From Prorocentrum cordatum (taxonomy: Eukaryota; Sar; Dinophyceae; Prorocentrales; Prorocentraceae): a stretch of DNA of 64,000 bases. The position numbers and the translations under genes were made by a program. Positions 39,386 to 50,473 of the stretch are shown here, piece after piece (positions within the stretch are counted from its first letter, which is position 1; every line of letters begins with the position of its first letter). The stretch is taken from contig CAUYUJ010017900.1 of NCBI GenBank assembly GCA_963575745.1, positions 130,542 to 194,541 of the forward strand, in the 5' to 3' direction. The notes under the pieces are model-generated. The model was not told the DNA's origin. It ran no database searches and saw nothing but the letters and a program-made list of their open reading frames with translations.

Positions 39386-41551
39386 TTGGCGGCGCACTGG
39401 GGACAGGTGCATGCCTTCGTCGAAGGTGAAGATGCCAGACTGCAAGAACTCATACCCTTCATCGCGCAGGTGCCTCCTCTCATATTCTGGGAACTCGAGT
39501 CTGATGGATTCTGTCAGCACGCTCAATATGCTCGAGACTCGTGTCCTGGGCCCGACGGGATTCCGTGCAGTGCCTGGTTTCGGGGCGGTACCTGCACGAT
39601 GGAACCTCTCTGTGAAGTGTACCAGGAGCTTCTCGCTCATGGGCGGCTTCTTGATGAATTTAATCATGGCATCGCTGTTTTCTTACCCAAGGGTGATGCC
39701 CCCAGCGATGCTGCGGACGCTATCTTCCGTCCACCTGGGCAGGCCAGGCCTATTGCTCTTGGAAGTTCGGATAACAAGTTGATCAGCCGTGCTATTAATA
39801 AACCTGTCGTTCGTGTCCTCCAGGAGTGTTGTATCGACTTCCAGCGCGGTTTTATCCTTGGGCGCAATTTCACCAACCACATTGTAGCTCTGGAATCTCC
39901 GGCCGTGGAATGGTCTGTCCAGGACGGACTTCAGGCGACGGGTTACGTTACGTTTGATATTAAGGCTGCCTTTCCCACTCTCCTCCACTCCATGATTATC
40001 TTCGTTCTCAAAACCATGAAGTTCCCGAAAAAAATCCGCAGGGCGGCTGCCGCTCTTTATCAACATGTGTGGGTTTCGGTCTCCTTCTGCGGAGTGCAAG
40101 ACTCTGGGTGGTGGGTCAAGCGTGGGATCAAGCAAGGGTGCCCGCTCTCCTCCTCGCTCTTCGTGCTGTGCATCGATCCGATCTTAAGGATGCTTGAGCA
40201 GCGCCTTCAGCGCGTGCCATCGGCGCTGGGTGCCTGTGCTGACGATGTGGGGCTCGTCTCGCAGGACGTGTATCGAGCTCTGGCCCTGGCACTTCCTGTA
40301 TTTGATTGTGCTGCCCAGGCTGCTGGACTCGAGCTCAACGTCACGAAATCTATCATTGTCCCTCTCGCAGCCCTCCCTGAACATGAATATCGCAACCTCC
40401 TTGACGTTGCCGGTTTACCCCCCTCCTTCAAGGTGCAGCATATGGCTAAGTACTTGGGTATCTTTCTTGGGCGTGGTGGGTCTGTGCGTTCTTGGGGCGC
40501 TCCTGCCAGGAAATGTCTTGGGCAAGCTCTTGGTACTAAATCTCTTGGGTTGGGTCTGGTGAAAAGTATCGCGCTATTCAATCAGAATGGTTTCAGCTGT
40601 TTGTCGTGCGTGTCTCAATTCTTTTCACCTCCCAAGTCTGTGTATGAAGCAGTCCGTGCAGCGGGACAAGCGTTGGTGTGCGGCCCGCGGAATGCTCTTA
40701 GTCCTGCCATGCTCGAGAATTTAACGGCGCTGGGGCTACCGTGCCAAATGAGAAGGCTGGATCTGGTTTCGAGGGCCACTCTTTACCGTTTCGCCTGCAA
40801 TTCGATTGAGTTTTATCGCGCGAAGACGCGGATCCAGGCGATGGCCGCCAGCGACGAGTGCAAAATTCTATGGGACAGGGATCCCCTATGGTTGCAGTCA
40901 TCCATGCGCGCCCTTATCGCTAACTATGATCAGTTATGCGCCGTGCCGAAAGTACCCGTCCCTGGGACTCCGCGGATCCAAGCTGCTACGACGAAATGGC
41001 TCTATCATCTTGCCCCCGAAGGATATCGGGTCCCGCTCCTGTATCGGATGAAGAAGTTGGGGGTCTCCGCGAGGTGTTGTGATCTTGACCTAGCCCTGAT
41101 GGCGCTCCGTAGACTAGAAAAGCTTGTTCCCTCTTGCGTTATCGTTTCTGTTTTGAAAACGTACTCGAACGGCCGGTGCTGTTCTGCCAGGTTCCATGGG
41201 CCCACCTGTGGCTGCGTTTTCTGTTCGGCGCCTGGGGCCGACAAGTTCCTTCACTATCTTGAGTGCCCTGTTGTTATGTCTAGTGCCAGTGCCGTCCTGC
41301 ATCTGCCCGCTTTCTTTACCTTGCTCTCTGGGCCGCAGCGTGCCTCCATCTTCCCCTGGGCCGCCTCTTCTCAGCTGGAGCTGTCAGCTTGCGCGGTTTT
41401 CCTTGATCTCATCTTTCAGGCTTATCATGATTTGCGGTATGCTTCCAGCCTGTCGCCTCCGAGGGGGGCTCTGCGGCTTCAGGGCAGGATGCGCGCTCGG
41501 TTGAAGCAGCTCAAGAGGCGGGATCATCGCCTGAGCATGCTACTTGGGTAG
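39386..41551 (+). pseudogene. LINE ORF2, reverse transcriptase and C-terminal zinc-finger region
   Basis: 721 codons, open from the in-frame TAG to the stop at 41551. RT blocks in order: GPDGIP (about residue 55), RPIALGSSDNKLISRAINK (121), FQRGFILGRN (152), TFDIKAAFPTLL with catalytic Asp (189), GIKQGCPLSSSLF (247), and CADDVGL (284), where Cys replaces the usual Tyr or Phe before Asp-Asp. LELNVTKS and MAKYLGIFLG complete the palm and thumb. Near residue 605, CGCVFCSAPGADKFLHYLEC is the Cys/His finger typical of LINE tails. All catalytic residues are kept. It has no start of its own, so it depends on read-through or on the TAG being absent in other copies. The product would copy LINE RNA at the nicked target. 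Confidence 0.88.
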
Positions 41552-41621
41552 AACCTGGGGAGCTTGCCAGGTATTGAATTAGGGTCGGGTCGGCCTAATT
41601 CTTTGCCTTCCGTGGCCTCGT

Positions 41622-41690
41622 GCCTCCTCTCCTCCTCCTCCTCCCTCCTCCTCCTCCTCCTCCTCCTCCTCCTCCTCCTCTCGAAGCGTT
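41622..41690. repeat. (CTC)n tract after the LINE
   Basis: CTC triplets follow the LINE 3' UTR and run into a C-run at 41693-41710. The sequence 41711-41776 is GC-rich with no feature. Confidence 0.9.
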
Positions 41691-41839
41691 GCCCCCCCCC
41701 CCCCCCCCCCGGGAGGAGCCCCCGCCGCGCGAGCTCTGGGGGCGGGGCGGCCGCGGGGGGAGGGGCCGTGGGTCACCAGTGAAGTCGGGCACGCCCCTCT
41801 GCAGGAGGATTTTGCAAACATCGGAAGGACAAGTCCTGG

Positions 41840-42003
41840 ATAGCTCCCTCCTCCCTCCTCCCTCCTCCCTCTTCCCTCCTCCTCCTCCTCCTCCTCCCTC
41901 CTCCTCCTCCTCCCTCCTCCTCCTCCTCCTCCTCCTCCTCCTCCTCCTCCTCCTCCTCCTCCTCCTCCTCCTGTTCCTCCTCCTCCTCCTCCTCCTCCTC
42001 CAC
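41840..42003. repeat. (CTC)n microsatellite
   Basis: About 165 bp of CTC triplets with TTCCCTCC interruptions. CCCTCTTCCCTCCTCCCTCC occurs again at about 42063, flanking it. Confidence 0.93.
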
Positions 42004-42225
42004 TGTCGTTGTATCACCCTTCTCGTCACTATTCTGTTCGTGCCTCTCGGCTAACAAACAACCTCCCTCTTCCCTCCTCCCTCCTCCCTCCTTCTCTCGG
42101 GGCCAAGAGGGTTTCAGGCTAAGACGCCGGAACCGCAGGGTAGCCCCGCGGGGCTCGCTCTGGTTCCCTTCCGTGCACAATCCCCGGGGCGATTCGCCTG
42201 GGGGTGCAGCGAGTTCCGGCAGGCC

Positions 42226-42432
42226 TTTTTGCGGGCAGTACTTCTGTCCATATCCACTGCAGTATGGAGTTTCGGGCGCCCTTCCCCAGAAACCCGAGGC
42301 ACACTGTATATGGACAAATTTGCCCGCCGTAGAGGCTACGTTTTTATCCATATCCAGTGCGCCTCGGCCTTGAGGCGCTTCTTCCCAACAAGTTCAAGAC
42401 GCGCTGGATATGGATATAAGTCTTGCCCGCAC
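42226..42432. mobile_element. Adjacent TATCCATATCCA inverted-repeat elements
   Basis: GCGGGCAGTACTTCTGTCCA faces TATATGGACAAATTTGCCCG (42226-42345). TTTTTATCCATATCCAGTGC faces GCGCTGGATATGGATATAAG (42346-42432). A third related copy begins near 58465. Two elements, or one with an internal duplication. Confidence 0.6.
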
Positions 42433-42942
42433 TTTTCTAAGCGTTTCCCAACATGCGTGCCCGGAAGCTCTCCAGGAGATCCTTCGGAAGCTCTCTCCGG
42501 GTGCGTCCAAGGCCCTTCGGCAGGCCTTCGCGCGCCCTGCTAGCGCCCTGCTTTCCAGGTTTTGGACCCCACAAGTAGTCTGAGGACGATCTGTTTTGAC
42601 AATTTTGGCACATTTGTTGATCATTTTTCTGATATGTTTTGTTTTTCGCCCAGAATCCCCCTGTAGGGTGATGCGCCTGAGCTAAGTCAACTGGTGAAGG
42701 GCCCGCGGTCGGGGAAACGTAAGACTCGAGCTCGCTGGAACCGGGTCCGTCTTCGATCTCGTCGGTTCAGTTTTCCCGTTTGATGGCATGCAGCGGGAGC
42801 TCGCGTCGAGTTTCTAGACCGGGTCTTGTCGTGATTCTGACGGCCCCGTCGGGCCATTTCGAGCCCTCCAAGCTCGAGTCTTGCGCCTCCCCTCAGCAAG
42901 AATTATGATGTTCCACCCCTCTGTAGCCTTGATCATCAAAAA

Positions 42943-43095
42943 GACTTTCGAGCACCAGGAAAGTACCGAAACTGGAGGGTTTCCGCGTGTCTGGCCCTAG
43001 GAGGCGATACTCGTTCGGCTTTGTTTCGAGACTTTCCTGTGCGCTCGAAATCATGCCTGGGATGTGGTCATGAAGTACGATGGGGGGCAACAGTG
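42943..43095. repeat. Inverted-repeat element shared with 8565-8730
   Basis: CTTTCGAGCACCAGGAAAGT and ACTTTCCTGTGCGCTCGAAA face each other around GGAGGCGATACTCGTTCGG. It resembles the copy at 8565-8730. Confidence 0.5.
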
Positions 43096-43266
43096 CGCCT
43101 CCCCGCAGTGAGAGAGGCCCAAAGAAGCGAGGGTCGTCGAGTGCCTGTCGTCCTTTTTTTTCCGGTGTCTATGGAGGCCGTTTTCTTCGGGCCCCGGTGC
43201 CGCCGGAGATCGCGCCAGGATGGACTCCGGAAGGGGTCCGGGGGCCGCCTCGAGGGGATGCTGGTC

Positions 43267-43431
43267 TTAAGTCGGGCACGTCCCTCTCCAGGAGGAATAA
43301 TCCGACATAGTCGAAAATGGTATGGGGACGGCTTCCCGACCACTTTTGACCACGTTTGAACATTTTTGGACTAGTCTCGATTCTTCGTCCAAAATCCGCC
43401 TGCAGGGGGACATGCCCGACCTTAGGACCTA
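43267..43431. mobile_element. Introner-like element, copy 9, perfect 9-bp TSD
   Basis: Starts TTAAGTCGGGCACGTCCCTC and ends GGGACATGCCCGACCTTAGG. ATGCTGGTC lies on both sides (43258-43266 and 43432-43440). 165 bp. This is the cleanest copy of the family. Confidence 0.9.
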
Positions 43432-43450
43432 ATGCTGGTCGGGAGATCCA

Positions 43451-43486
<36 letters not shown>

Positions 43487-44265
43487 AACAGAGACGTGCG
43501 CACCGAAGCCAATGCCGTCCCCCCGTTGTCGCAGTCGCTGGCCTCCCATAGGGCGCCTCGTCGCCGGGACTGGGCTCGCCTCCGAGTCCTGGTGGGAACG
43601 CTTCTTCGGGGGGGGGTCGGGTCGGATCGGATCGGATCGGATCGCTTGCGCGGGCATGCGCCCGGGCCCCTTCAGGGCGAGGCGGGCGAGGCCATGGCCT
43701 CGCATGAGAGGCATCGCGCGTCGGAGGCTCGCTCAGGACAATGCGTGCCTCACGAGTTGATGCTCCAATTGATCCCACCCCTCTGTTGCAATCCGATGTA
43801 GTGACGTAGTTCTGTTGAAGTAGCGGTGCTTCTTGGGGGGTAGCTGCATCGGACCCCCCCCCCCCGGAGTGGCTCTGGCCCAGGGCGATTCCAGCTTTTC
43901 CATCGACGGCCTGCAGGGCCCTCGCGTGCCCCATGGTGGCCCGAGGGGCTCCCAGACAGCGCGAGGAGCTGGGACCTTGTAGGACAGGATCACCCCTGGC
44001 AGCACGGAGAGGGTGAAGGGGCAGGACGGGGCTTGGAGGAGGGGGGGAGGGGGTGGGGTTGTGGGCGTGGCGGGGCTCTTTCGACGCGTCAGCGACACGG
44101 GGTGGTGAGGGAGAAGAGGGAGAGGGGAGAGCCTTTGATGGACCGATGTTCCCCAGCAGCGCCTGCATTCCAGGGCTTCTTAACTGTTTTCATGTATGTG
44201 TCTTCTCTCATTCAGGGTCAAAGGCGCAACCGCCACCCCGCTGGCCATTTGAGGCTCCACTGAGT
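43432..44265. other. Unassigned stretch with a (GA)n run
   Basis: Contains (GA)n at about 43454-43480, a GGATCGGATCGGATC run near 43625, and C/G runs. No gene is supported on either strand. Confidence 0.5.
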
Positions 44266-45265
44266 TCATAGAACCTTGGACGTCCTTTGCTGCTGATCCT
44301 GCTTACGAGAGTTCTGCAAAAACCACTGCAGAGCGGGCGCCGCCCCTTGCGCGCTCGTTGCAAGCACTCGCCGGACGCCGCACCTCCCGTCTCCAGCAAC
44401 AGAAAAACGCTCGCGGAGTGTGGGCGCCGCCCTCTTGCCGCACCCTGCCAGCAACAGCGCGCATAACAGCGTGCACAGGGCGCCGCCCCCTGCTGAGCTT
44501 TGGGGGAACTCGCGCGCACGCGCCGCGGACACCGCCCTTCTGCACCAGGCGCCAAGAAGCACGCGCACGCGCCCCACATGCGCGCCCACAGAGAGGGCAC
44601 CGCCTCGTTCCCGCCCGCCGGACGCACGCAGACGCAGGCGCTGCCTCCCCTCTGCCGCCCGTGGTAGACACGAGCGCACAGCGTGGGCATCGCCACTTGC
44701 GCGGCGCTCAACCTGGAAATGGTGCCCGCCGTCTGTCGTAAGTGGGTCCTATGGGACTCCTAGGTTCCAGCCTGCTCCAGGCGTCGTCCTTCTTCAAGAG
44801 TCAAGCAGCTCCTCCTTCTCCTTCTGCTACAGGAGGGCGGGCGAAAGCCTAATCTACCTTCAACGCCGTCTGCTTCATGTTCGGCCCACTGCGTCCGATC
44901 GATGGATGCCCCTGCTCCTCTCCTCTTCCCCTTCCGCCCTCCCCCTCTACCAGGGCGTTCCACTTCAGACTCAAGCAGGCTACTTGCATGGCATTCCCCC
45001 CCCGCCCCCCCCCTCCGCCACCTCCTCAAACCGCCGTGCGCCGAAGAGACTTGCAAGTGAGGTCCGACCTGCGTGAGGTCCAGCTTCCTTTGGGGCCTCG
45101 TCCTCCCTTCCCCTTACATGCAGGCAAGCTTGCCCAGCGTCCAGAGAAAATAACTTCTGGGCGGCCACACGTGCGAGCCTCTTCTCTGGTGAGCCCCCCA
45201 CTGGTCCAGTCCGAGGGGCAGCAGGGGTTTGGGTGTTGCGGTTGGCTGCCTCCCCATCCGTCCCC
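44266..45265. other. GC-rich stretch with recurring GGGCGCCGCC motif
   Basis: GGGCGCCGCCC-like words recur at irregular 50-90 bp spacing between 44333 and 44690, interleaved with CGCGCACGC. From 44760 to 45265 a Pro-rich plus-strand frame exists without motifs. No gene can be defended. Confidence 0.4.
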
Positions 45266-45301
45266 CTACAGTCGGGGCCCTGAAGAAGGAACCCTTTTCG
45301 T
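45266..45301 (+). repeat. 36-bp conserved motif shared with the window end
   Basis: CTACAGTCGGGGCCCTGAAG followed by AAGGAACCCTTTTCG. The same string, with two changes, closes the window at 63967-64000. Function unknown; it may be the border of another dispersed element. Confidence 0.6.
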
Positions 45302-45596
45302 TGGGGAGGGGCTCCGCGTTCTTTGATTATTTCGCAGCTTGCCTCAGGTTTTCCTTAGTTTTTCGATCGGAAAAGGGGCCTCGTTCCTTATTTTGGGTTC
45401 CTTAGGTCAAGGCCCCGACTGTACTCTCGAGGGGCGAGCACTGACATGCACATCAGCTTTCGGATGTCCGCGCGGGTCTCTTGGCTCTGCGCCGGGCCCC
45501 CTCGCGGCGCGCGCGCCTCGAGCGCCGTGCCTGGCGCGCGCTCTCCGCGCTTCCGGGAGGGGGGGTGCAGCTTCGACCCGAGAACTTTGCCGTGCC

Positions 45597-45790
45597 GTTT
45601 TATGGTTATGGCTAAGTTATGGCTCTAGTTATGGCTGGTTATGGCCAAGTTTTGGCTAAAGTAGGCTAAATTGTGGAAGTCGTGCTGCCTTCCTCAGTTA
45701 TGGTTAGAGTTATGGTTCTCGTTATGGCTATGTCGTGGTATGGTTATGGTTCTGTCGTGTTACGGTTGTGGTCATGTCTGCCCGAGGGGT
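45597..45790. repeat. Degenerate GTTATGGC/T repeat
   Basis: TTATGGTTATGGC, AGTTATGGCT and GTTATGGTT units occur about fifteen times at variable spacing. The unit is about 8-12 bp. Confidence 0.8.
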
Positions 45791-46202
45791 TCCGGCAGTT
45801 TATGGTCATGTCGTGTTACCTTCCTCCATCTGCTCCTCCCCTCGCCCCTCACCGACCTCCCGCCCGTCTTCCGGCCTCATGGGTCCCAGCCCCTTGACAT
45901 GTGCACGCCAGTGCGTCAGCCAGTCAGTGCGGGGCGCCCTTGAGAAGGATTGTCCTTGATCTTTTCATGTTCATCGTCCGACCTCCGCATGTCCAAGACA
46001 CCCCGCGATGTGATCTTTTCAATGCGCGGCCCTTGATTTTCCGATCCTACCCTGGGACCCTGGGGGCAGTTTTTCGTCCCAGATCGTTTTTTGATGGTCG
46101 GGGGGCACAACACTTGGCCTCGGAAGCCGAAATCGAGAAACAGTGCCTGGACAGAACAACAACAGGTCGTCGTATATCACTCAAGGGTCCTGGCTCGCCG
46201 AT

Positions 46203-46370
46203 AGGCCTACCAAATAATGTTCCATGAACCTTCTGTGGTCTGCACGAATTGTTATCAGAACTTTTCTGGCTGAGACTGTCTTGTCTTAACGCATCGGGAT
46301 TGTTCTACGACCATTGTTTTTGTTCTTAGAATATCTCTGGGTTCTAGGAACATGTCGTGGTATGCCTACA
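46203..46370. mobile_element. TIR element, AGGCNTACCA...TGTTC family, copy 2
   Basis: Left AGGCCTACCAAATAATGTTC and right GAACATGTCGTGGTATGCCT are inverted. The body matches 28111-28282 and 62291-62468. Confidence 0.72.
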
Positions 46371-46969
46371 GGAATGCTGGGACGGTCGGTCCCTGCTCAA
46401 ATCACAGGTTGCCGCCCCAACAGGCCTTCCTTCCCGATCCCCCCTGCCCTTGGCCACTCCCGCCGCCGCTGCTGGGCCCCTCCACTCCGATTCTAGATGA
46501 AGTTCGCTGACGCCGCGGCATGACCCTTTTCCCGGCCCCAGCCCGCCCGCGCTGCCCTCGGGGGCGGCCAAGAGGGGGGTGATGACTGGAGGGGGGGGAT
46601 ATCGTGGCGGGGGCCATGATATCTGCCTAGATTTTATGGCGCCTCCTTTTTTTTCAATACGTCCCTGGCCCACCTGTGGGCCGCGCACATGCCGCCGGTC
46701 ATGATTTGCGCCCCCCCCCTCTTGGACGCCCCCTCTTGGCCGCTCCCGATGCCCTCGAAGGGCCGGTCTGCCATACCGACGGTGCGCGCTCGTTGATTCT
46801 CGTCAACCCTCCCGTGTTCCATCCTGCGGGGCCGGCCCGCTTTGCCCCAGGCGGCGAAGGCCAAGTACGAGAGCCGCAGGAAGCTGCCCAAGAAGGACCC
46901 GTCAAGCGCGAGCCAGAGCGTCAGCGAAGCGAACTTCTTCGATGCTCGTTTTGGGCATCTTCGGCTTCT

Positions 46970-47400
46970 TCCCTCCTCCTCCTCCTGATGCTCTCCTCCT
47001 TCCCTCTCCCCTCCCCCCTCCCCTCCTGCTGCTCCTCCTCTCCCCTCTGCCCTCCTACCCCCTCCTGCTCCCCCTCCTCCTCCTCCTCCTCCTCCTTCTC
47101 CTCCTCATCCTCCTCCTCCTCCTCTTCCTCCCCCCCCTGTCCTTCTCCTCCCCTCCCCTACCTCCTCCCCCTCCTCCCACTCCCGCTCCTCCTTCTCCTC
47201 CATATCTTCCTCCTTCTCCTCGCTCCTCCTCCTCCTCGCTCCTCTCCTCCTCCTCCTCCTCCTCGCTCCTCCTCCTCCTCCTCCTCCTCCTCCTCCTCCT
47301 CCTCCTCCTCCTCCTCCTCCTCGCTCCTCCTCGCTCCTCGCTCCTCGCTCCTCCTCCTCCTCCTCCTCCTCCTCCCCCTCCTCCTCCTCCTCCATCAGCT
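46970..47400. repeat. Long (CTC)n tract with CTCG interruptions
   Basis: About 430 bp of CTC triplets, with regular GCTCCTCCTCCTCG units in the second half. Upstream 46371-46969 shows no clear gene; a short frame near 46855 reads AKYESRRKLPKKDPSS but cannot be placed. Confidence 0.93.
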
Positions 47401-47469
47401 GCCGAGCCGAGGGGGCTCGGCCGCGAGGCGCCTCCGCCGAGCAGGCCTGCGCGCGACGCGGCAGCCTCG

Positions 47470-47720
47470 TGAAACATCGTGCAGAAGTCACGACGGGAGG
47501 TCCTCGTCCTCCTCCTCCTCCTCCTCCTCCTTGCGCTATCTTCGGCCTCTGACCAGGCCTGGGGGCCGTCCACAAGAATAGGGGAACCATGAGTGATCTC
47601 CCTGGCGGCGCCTCCCGCGCCGATCCGAGGAATGCGCTCGGACCTCCGAGTTTTTTTATGCTTATGCCATGAAACATGCTCAGGGTGGAAGCCGGACCCG
47701 GGGAATGGGTCGAGACCTCC
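47470..47720. repeat. CGACGGGAGGT-family repeat fragment
   Basis: TCACGACGGGAGGTCC, GGGGGCCGTCCACAAGAA and CTCAGGGTGGAAGCCGGACC correspond in order to 26735-26815, 52150-52260 and the nested part of 23709-23888. A (CTC)n run at 47500-47535 interrupts it. Confidence 0.45.
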
Positions 47721-47884
47721 GACAGAAGGTTTTCTGCCGTTGCTTTCAAAGGGGCGGTGAAAATCCCCTCCGACAACAAACACCGAGGGGGGGGGGTCCA
47801 GATCCCCCCCTGGGGGAAAGTAGTCGGACTGGTCCAACGCCCCCCCCCCTACGGAAAATTCTTGATTCGAGGGGTACCCCCGGC

Positions 47885-48003
47885 AACGACGACGACGACG
47901 ACGACGTCGCCGCCGCCACCATAGCGATGCGGACGACGACGAAGACGACGTCGACGACGACGACGACGCACTACGCACGACGCACGACGCACGACGACGA
48001 CGA

Positions 48004-48038
<35 letters not shown>

Positions 48039-48180
48039 CTGACGACGACGACGACGACGACGACGACGCCAACGCCGACGACGACGACGTCGACGACGAC
48101 ACCGACAACGACGAAGACGGCGAAAACGACGAATACGACGACGCTTACAACGATGACGCCGACGATAACGACGACAATCG
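47885..48180. repeat. (GAC)n/(GCC)n triplet tract
   Basis: CGACGACGAC and GCCGACGCC units with few breaks, about 295 bp. It keeps triplet phase for long stretches, giving Asp- or Thr-rich frames that are not genes. A related GTC-rich patch is at 49150-49245. Confidence 0.93.
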
Positions 48181-48199
48181 AGCCTCATGGGTTGCGTTT

Positions 48200-49115
48200 A
48201 AAGCTGGACCGAGCTTTTGGAGGATTCCATTGCAGTTGGATCGAGCCCCCGCAGGATTCGATCAGAGTTGGATCCAGCTTTAGTAAGAGTTACAGATGGA
48301 TCGGGCCCTGGTAAGTTTGTATTAGAGCTGGATTCAAGAGTGTGTATATATATATATAGCCATCGTAGTGCTGACAATCGAGCCTCTGTAGAATCCCATC
48401 AGACCTGCATCCAGTCTTGACATGCTTCTACGAGAGGTTGACCTAGCGGTAATAGGATTCTGTTATAGCTGGATCGAGCTTTAGTAGGATTATATTCGAG
48501 CTGATTCCAGCCCTCGTTGGATTCCATTTGCGCTGGATCGAGCCCTCGTAGATTCTGAGAGAGCTTGGCCGACTCCTCGAAAGAAGTCACTGCAGCTGGA
48601 TGGAACCCTCGCAGGATTCTGCTACAGCTGGATCGAGCCCCAGTAGGAGCGATTCAGAGCTGGATCCAGTCCTATAAGGATTCTGTTGGATGTTGATCCA
48701 GTCCCAGTGGAATTCTATTAGAACTGGATCGACCCCAGGTGAGGTTGTTTGAAAGCAGAATCCGGGCATCATAGTATTTTATAATACTCGGGCATCTGAG
48801 TATTCAAAAGAACTGGATCGACCTTACTAAGAGTCTGTCATACCGTCATCCAACCTTATCCCACCTTATCCAACCTTGCCAGGATTGCGTTGATGATATA
48901 TTGAGCCTTAGTATGACGCTGTCAGAGCTGGACCCAGCAGAGTTGGACTGAGCTTTCGTTGGATTATTTTAAAGCTGGACCGACCCCTTGCATGACTGCA
49001 TTTGAGCTTGATCGAGCCCTGATGGGATGTTATCAGAGCTGGACCCAATCTCACCAGCAGGATCCGAATTGAGCTGGATCGAGCCCGGGAGCTGAATCAA
49101 GCCTTAGTAGCATTC
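48200..49115. repeat. 32-bp minisatellite (GCTGGATCGAGCCC)
   Basis: GCTGGATCGAGCCC-like cores start near 48203, 48235, 48267, 48295, 48468, 48530, 48595, 48627 and 48659, with many spaced about 31-32 bp. Each is followed by TNGTAGGATTCTATT-like sequence. Order decays after 48780. Confidence 0.88.
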
Positions 49116-50038
49116 TATCAGAGCCGGCGCATGGCGCGGGCGCCCGCGACAGAGTCGCCGTCACCGCCGCTGATGTTGCCGCCGTCGTCGGCGTCGTTGT
49201 AGGCGTCGTCGTTGATGTCGTCGTCGTCGCCGCCGCCGTTGCCAGTGGGCCGGGGGATGTGGGGGGGTGGGGGGGTGCGCGGGGTATCTGGAGTCTCCGA
49301 ATCGTTGCCCCTGGGGGGCCTGGACTTCACCGGGGAATTTTCCCGGGGGGGGGGGGGAATCCAGCTCTCCTTTGCAAGGGGGGCGGGGCGGGAGGCGAAA
49401 GGGGGGTTGATCATTCACCCCCTATGGTTTGTTTGATTTGGGGGGTTTCCCCCTGGTGCATCTAGTTCAGGCAAACGATGGTGGATCGCGCTCTCTCAAA
49501 CCTCTGGGAATCGACGTTCTGAACAAACCATGACGACGGGGTCTGGGGAGGAAGTTGCATACTACACCCAGCTGGCCGCCTGAATTGAGGGCGTTCCAGA
49601 AATGGCTTTGCCTTCGAGGATCGACGGCGTTGCCACCTCTTCCTTGGCGGAAGGCGGCGGCAGGGCGGCGGAGTGTGGCGCAAGTACCACGTGGCCCCCC
49701 CCGCCGGCGGAAAGCTGGCATGGCAAAAGGCCGCCTTTCTGCGACGAGCTGTTGCCACCCTTGTCTGGCGAGTCCTGCTGCCCCGAGAAGCCCTGCCGTG
49801 ACGGTCGTCTGCCCAGGCCGAGGAAGCACCTTGGGCATGAAGTTTCATACCCAGAATCGGCTCTGGCAAAATGTAAACATACCAATGCGTCTGAGGGTGA
49901 CTGACATGACTCTGGTTTGCCATGGGGGAGGCAAGTAACTTGTAGGCAAGCATGTAGCATATAGCGCTGGGGAGGGAGGAGCCGTCGAGCTTTACACGTC
50001 GCCGCTGCCTCGACCACGACCCCGTCCTGCACCCACTG
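49116..50038. other. Unassigned stretch with G-runs
   Basis: Overlapping frames at 49467-50032 (minus) and 49602-49904 (plus) occupy the same DNA, and neither shows a motif. G-rich 49256-49450 precedes them. I cannot choose a gene. Confidence 0.35.
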
Positions 50039-50473
50039 TCACTTCGACGACTCGCGACTGAGGCCGATCCCGTCGTTAGCGCCCGTGTTTTCCATTGGAC
50101 AGCAGCGAGTGGGGAGGGAGTTGCGGACCTCGTCGAGCCAGGAGCCGAGGATGCGCACCGTCTCGAGGTAGTGGGGAACCTCAGACGACCACCTCGGCTG
50201 TGGAGGGAAGTGCAGCACAGCGAGGCCGTAGTCCTGGCAAATTATGTTGACTCGGACCGCCAGTGAACGACCCCCTGCACCCGACGGACTCGACCACACT
50301 CGAACAATAACCTCATGCCCGTGAGAATAAACACTAGGGGATAATAAAGTTCGGGGTTCAGGGAGAGATAATAAAGTAGCCCAGCAGACCTCAGCATAAT
50401 CTCGAAGTAAGAGATGATCAAGAGGAGACCAAGCCGAGCACGTTTTGAGACATCCTTGGCGTTTAGTTTTCAA
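50039..50473 (-). CDS. Unrecognised open frame, possible exon
   Basis: A 144-codon minus-strand frame. The C-terminal half reads NIICQDYGLAVLHFPPQPRW, SSEVPHYLETVRILGSWLDE and VRNSLPTRCCPMENTG. Composition is balanced and unlike the Arg/Pro/Gly frames around it, so it may be real. I do not recognise the family. Its N-terminal half runs into the AT-rich island, which argues that the true start lies within or that this is a terminal exon. No neighbour supports a role. Confidence 0.3.
   Translation of the reverse strand: MKTKRQGCLKTCSAWSPLDHLLLRDYAEVCWATLLSLPEPRTLLSPSVYSHGHEVIVRVWSSPSGAGGRSLAVRVNIICQDYGLAVLHFPPQPRWSSEVPHYLETVRILGSWLDEVRNSLPTRCCPMENTGANDGIGLSRESSK

Larger units (their letters stand above)
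36701..41621 (+). mobile_element. Near-full-length two-ORF LINE (non-LTR retrotransposon)
   Basis: Spliced-leader relic, 5' UTR of about 80 bp, ORF1, a 3-base spacer, ORF2 with apurinic-type endonuclease and reverse transcriptase, and a short 3' UTR. No poly-A tail is visible; the 3' side passes into a (CTC)n tract at 41622. Only two coding lesions were seen (frameshift near 38240, in-frame TAG at 39383). It is therefore young compared with the copia element. Confidence 0.88.
41782..42686. mobile_element. Introner-like element, copy 8, enlarged by nested insertions
   Basis: Left AAGTCGGGCACGCCCCTCTG and right CCTGTAGGGTGATGCGCCTG are the termini, with TAGTCTGAGGACGATCTG near 42575. The flanks TCACCAGTG (41773-41781) and TCAACTGGTG (42687-42696) are a degraded duplication. 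The interior holds a (CTC)n tract (41840-42003) and inverted TATCCATATCC repeats (42226-42432). Confidence 0.65.

Noticed and set aside
46676-47581. Poly-Leu/Ser frames suggesting membrane proteins (also 21272, 22663, 51294, 58869)
   Set aside because: Hydrophobic runs are direct translations of CTC triplets, not membrane helices.
47885-48180. Acidic Asp-rich protein from GAC repeats
   Set aside because: All frames are open or low-complexity because of the triplet tract; no start or flanking domain.
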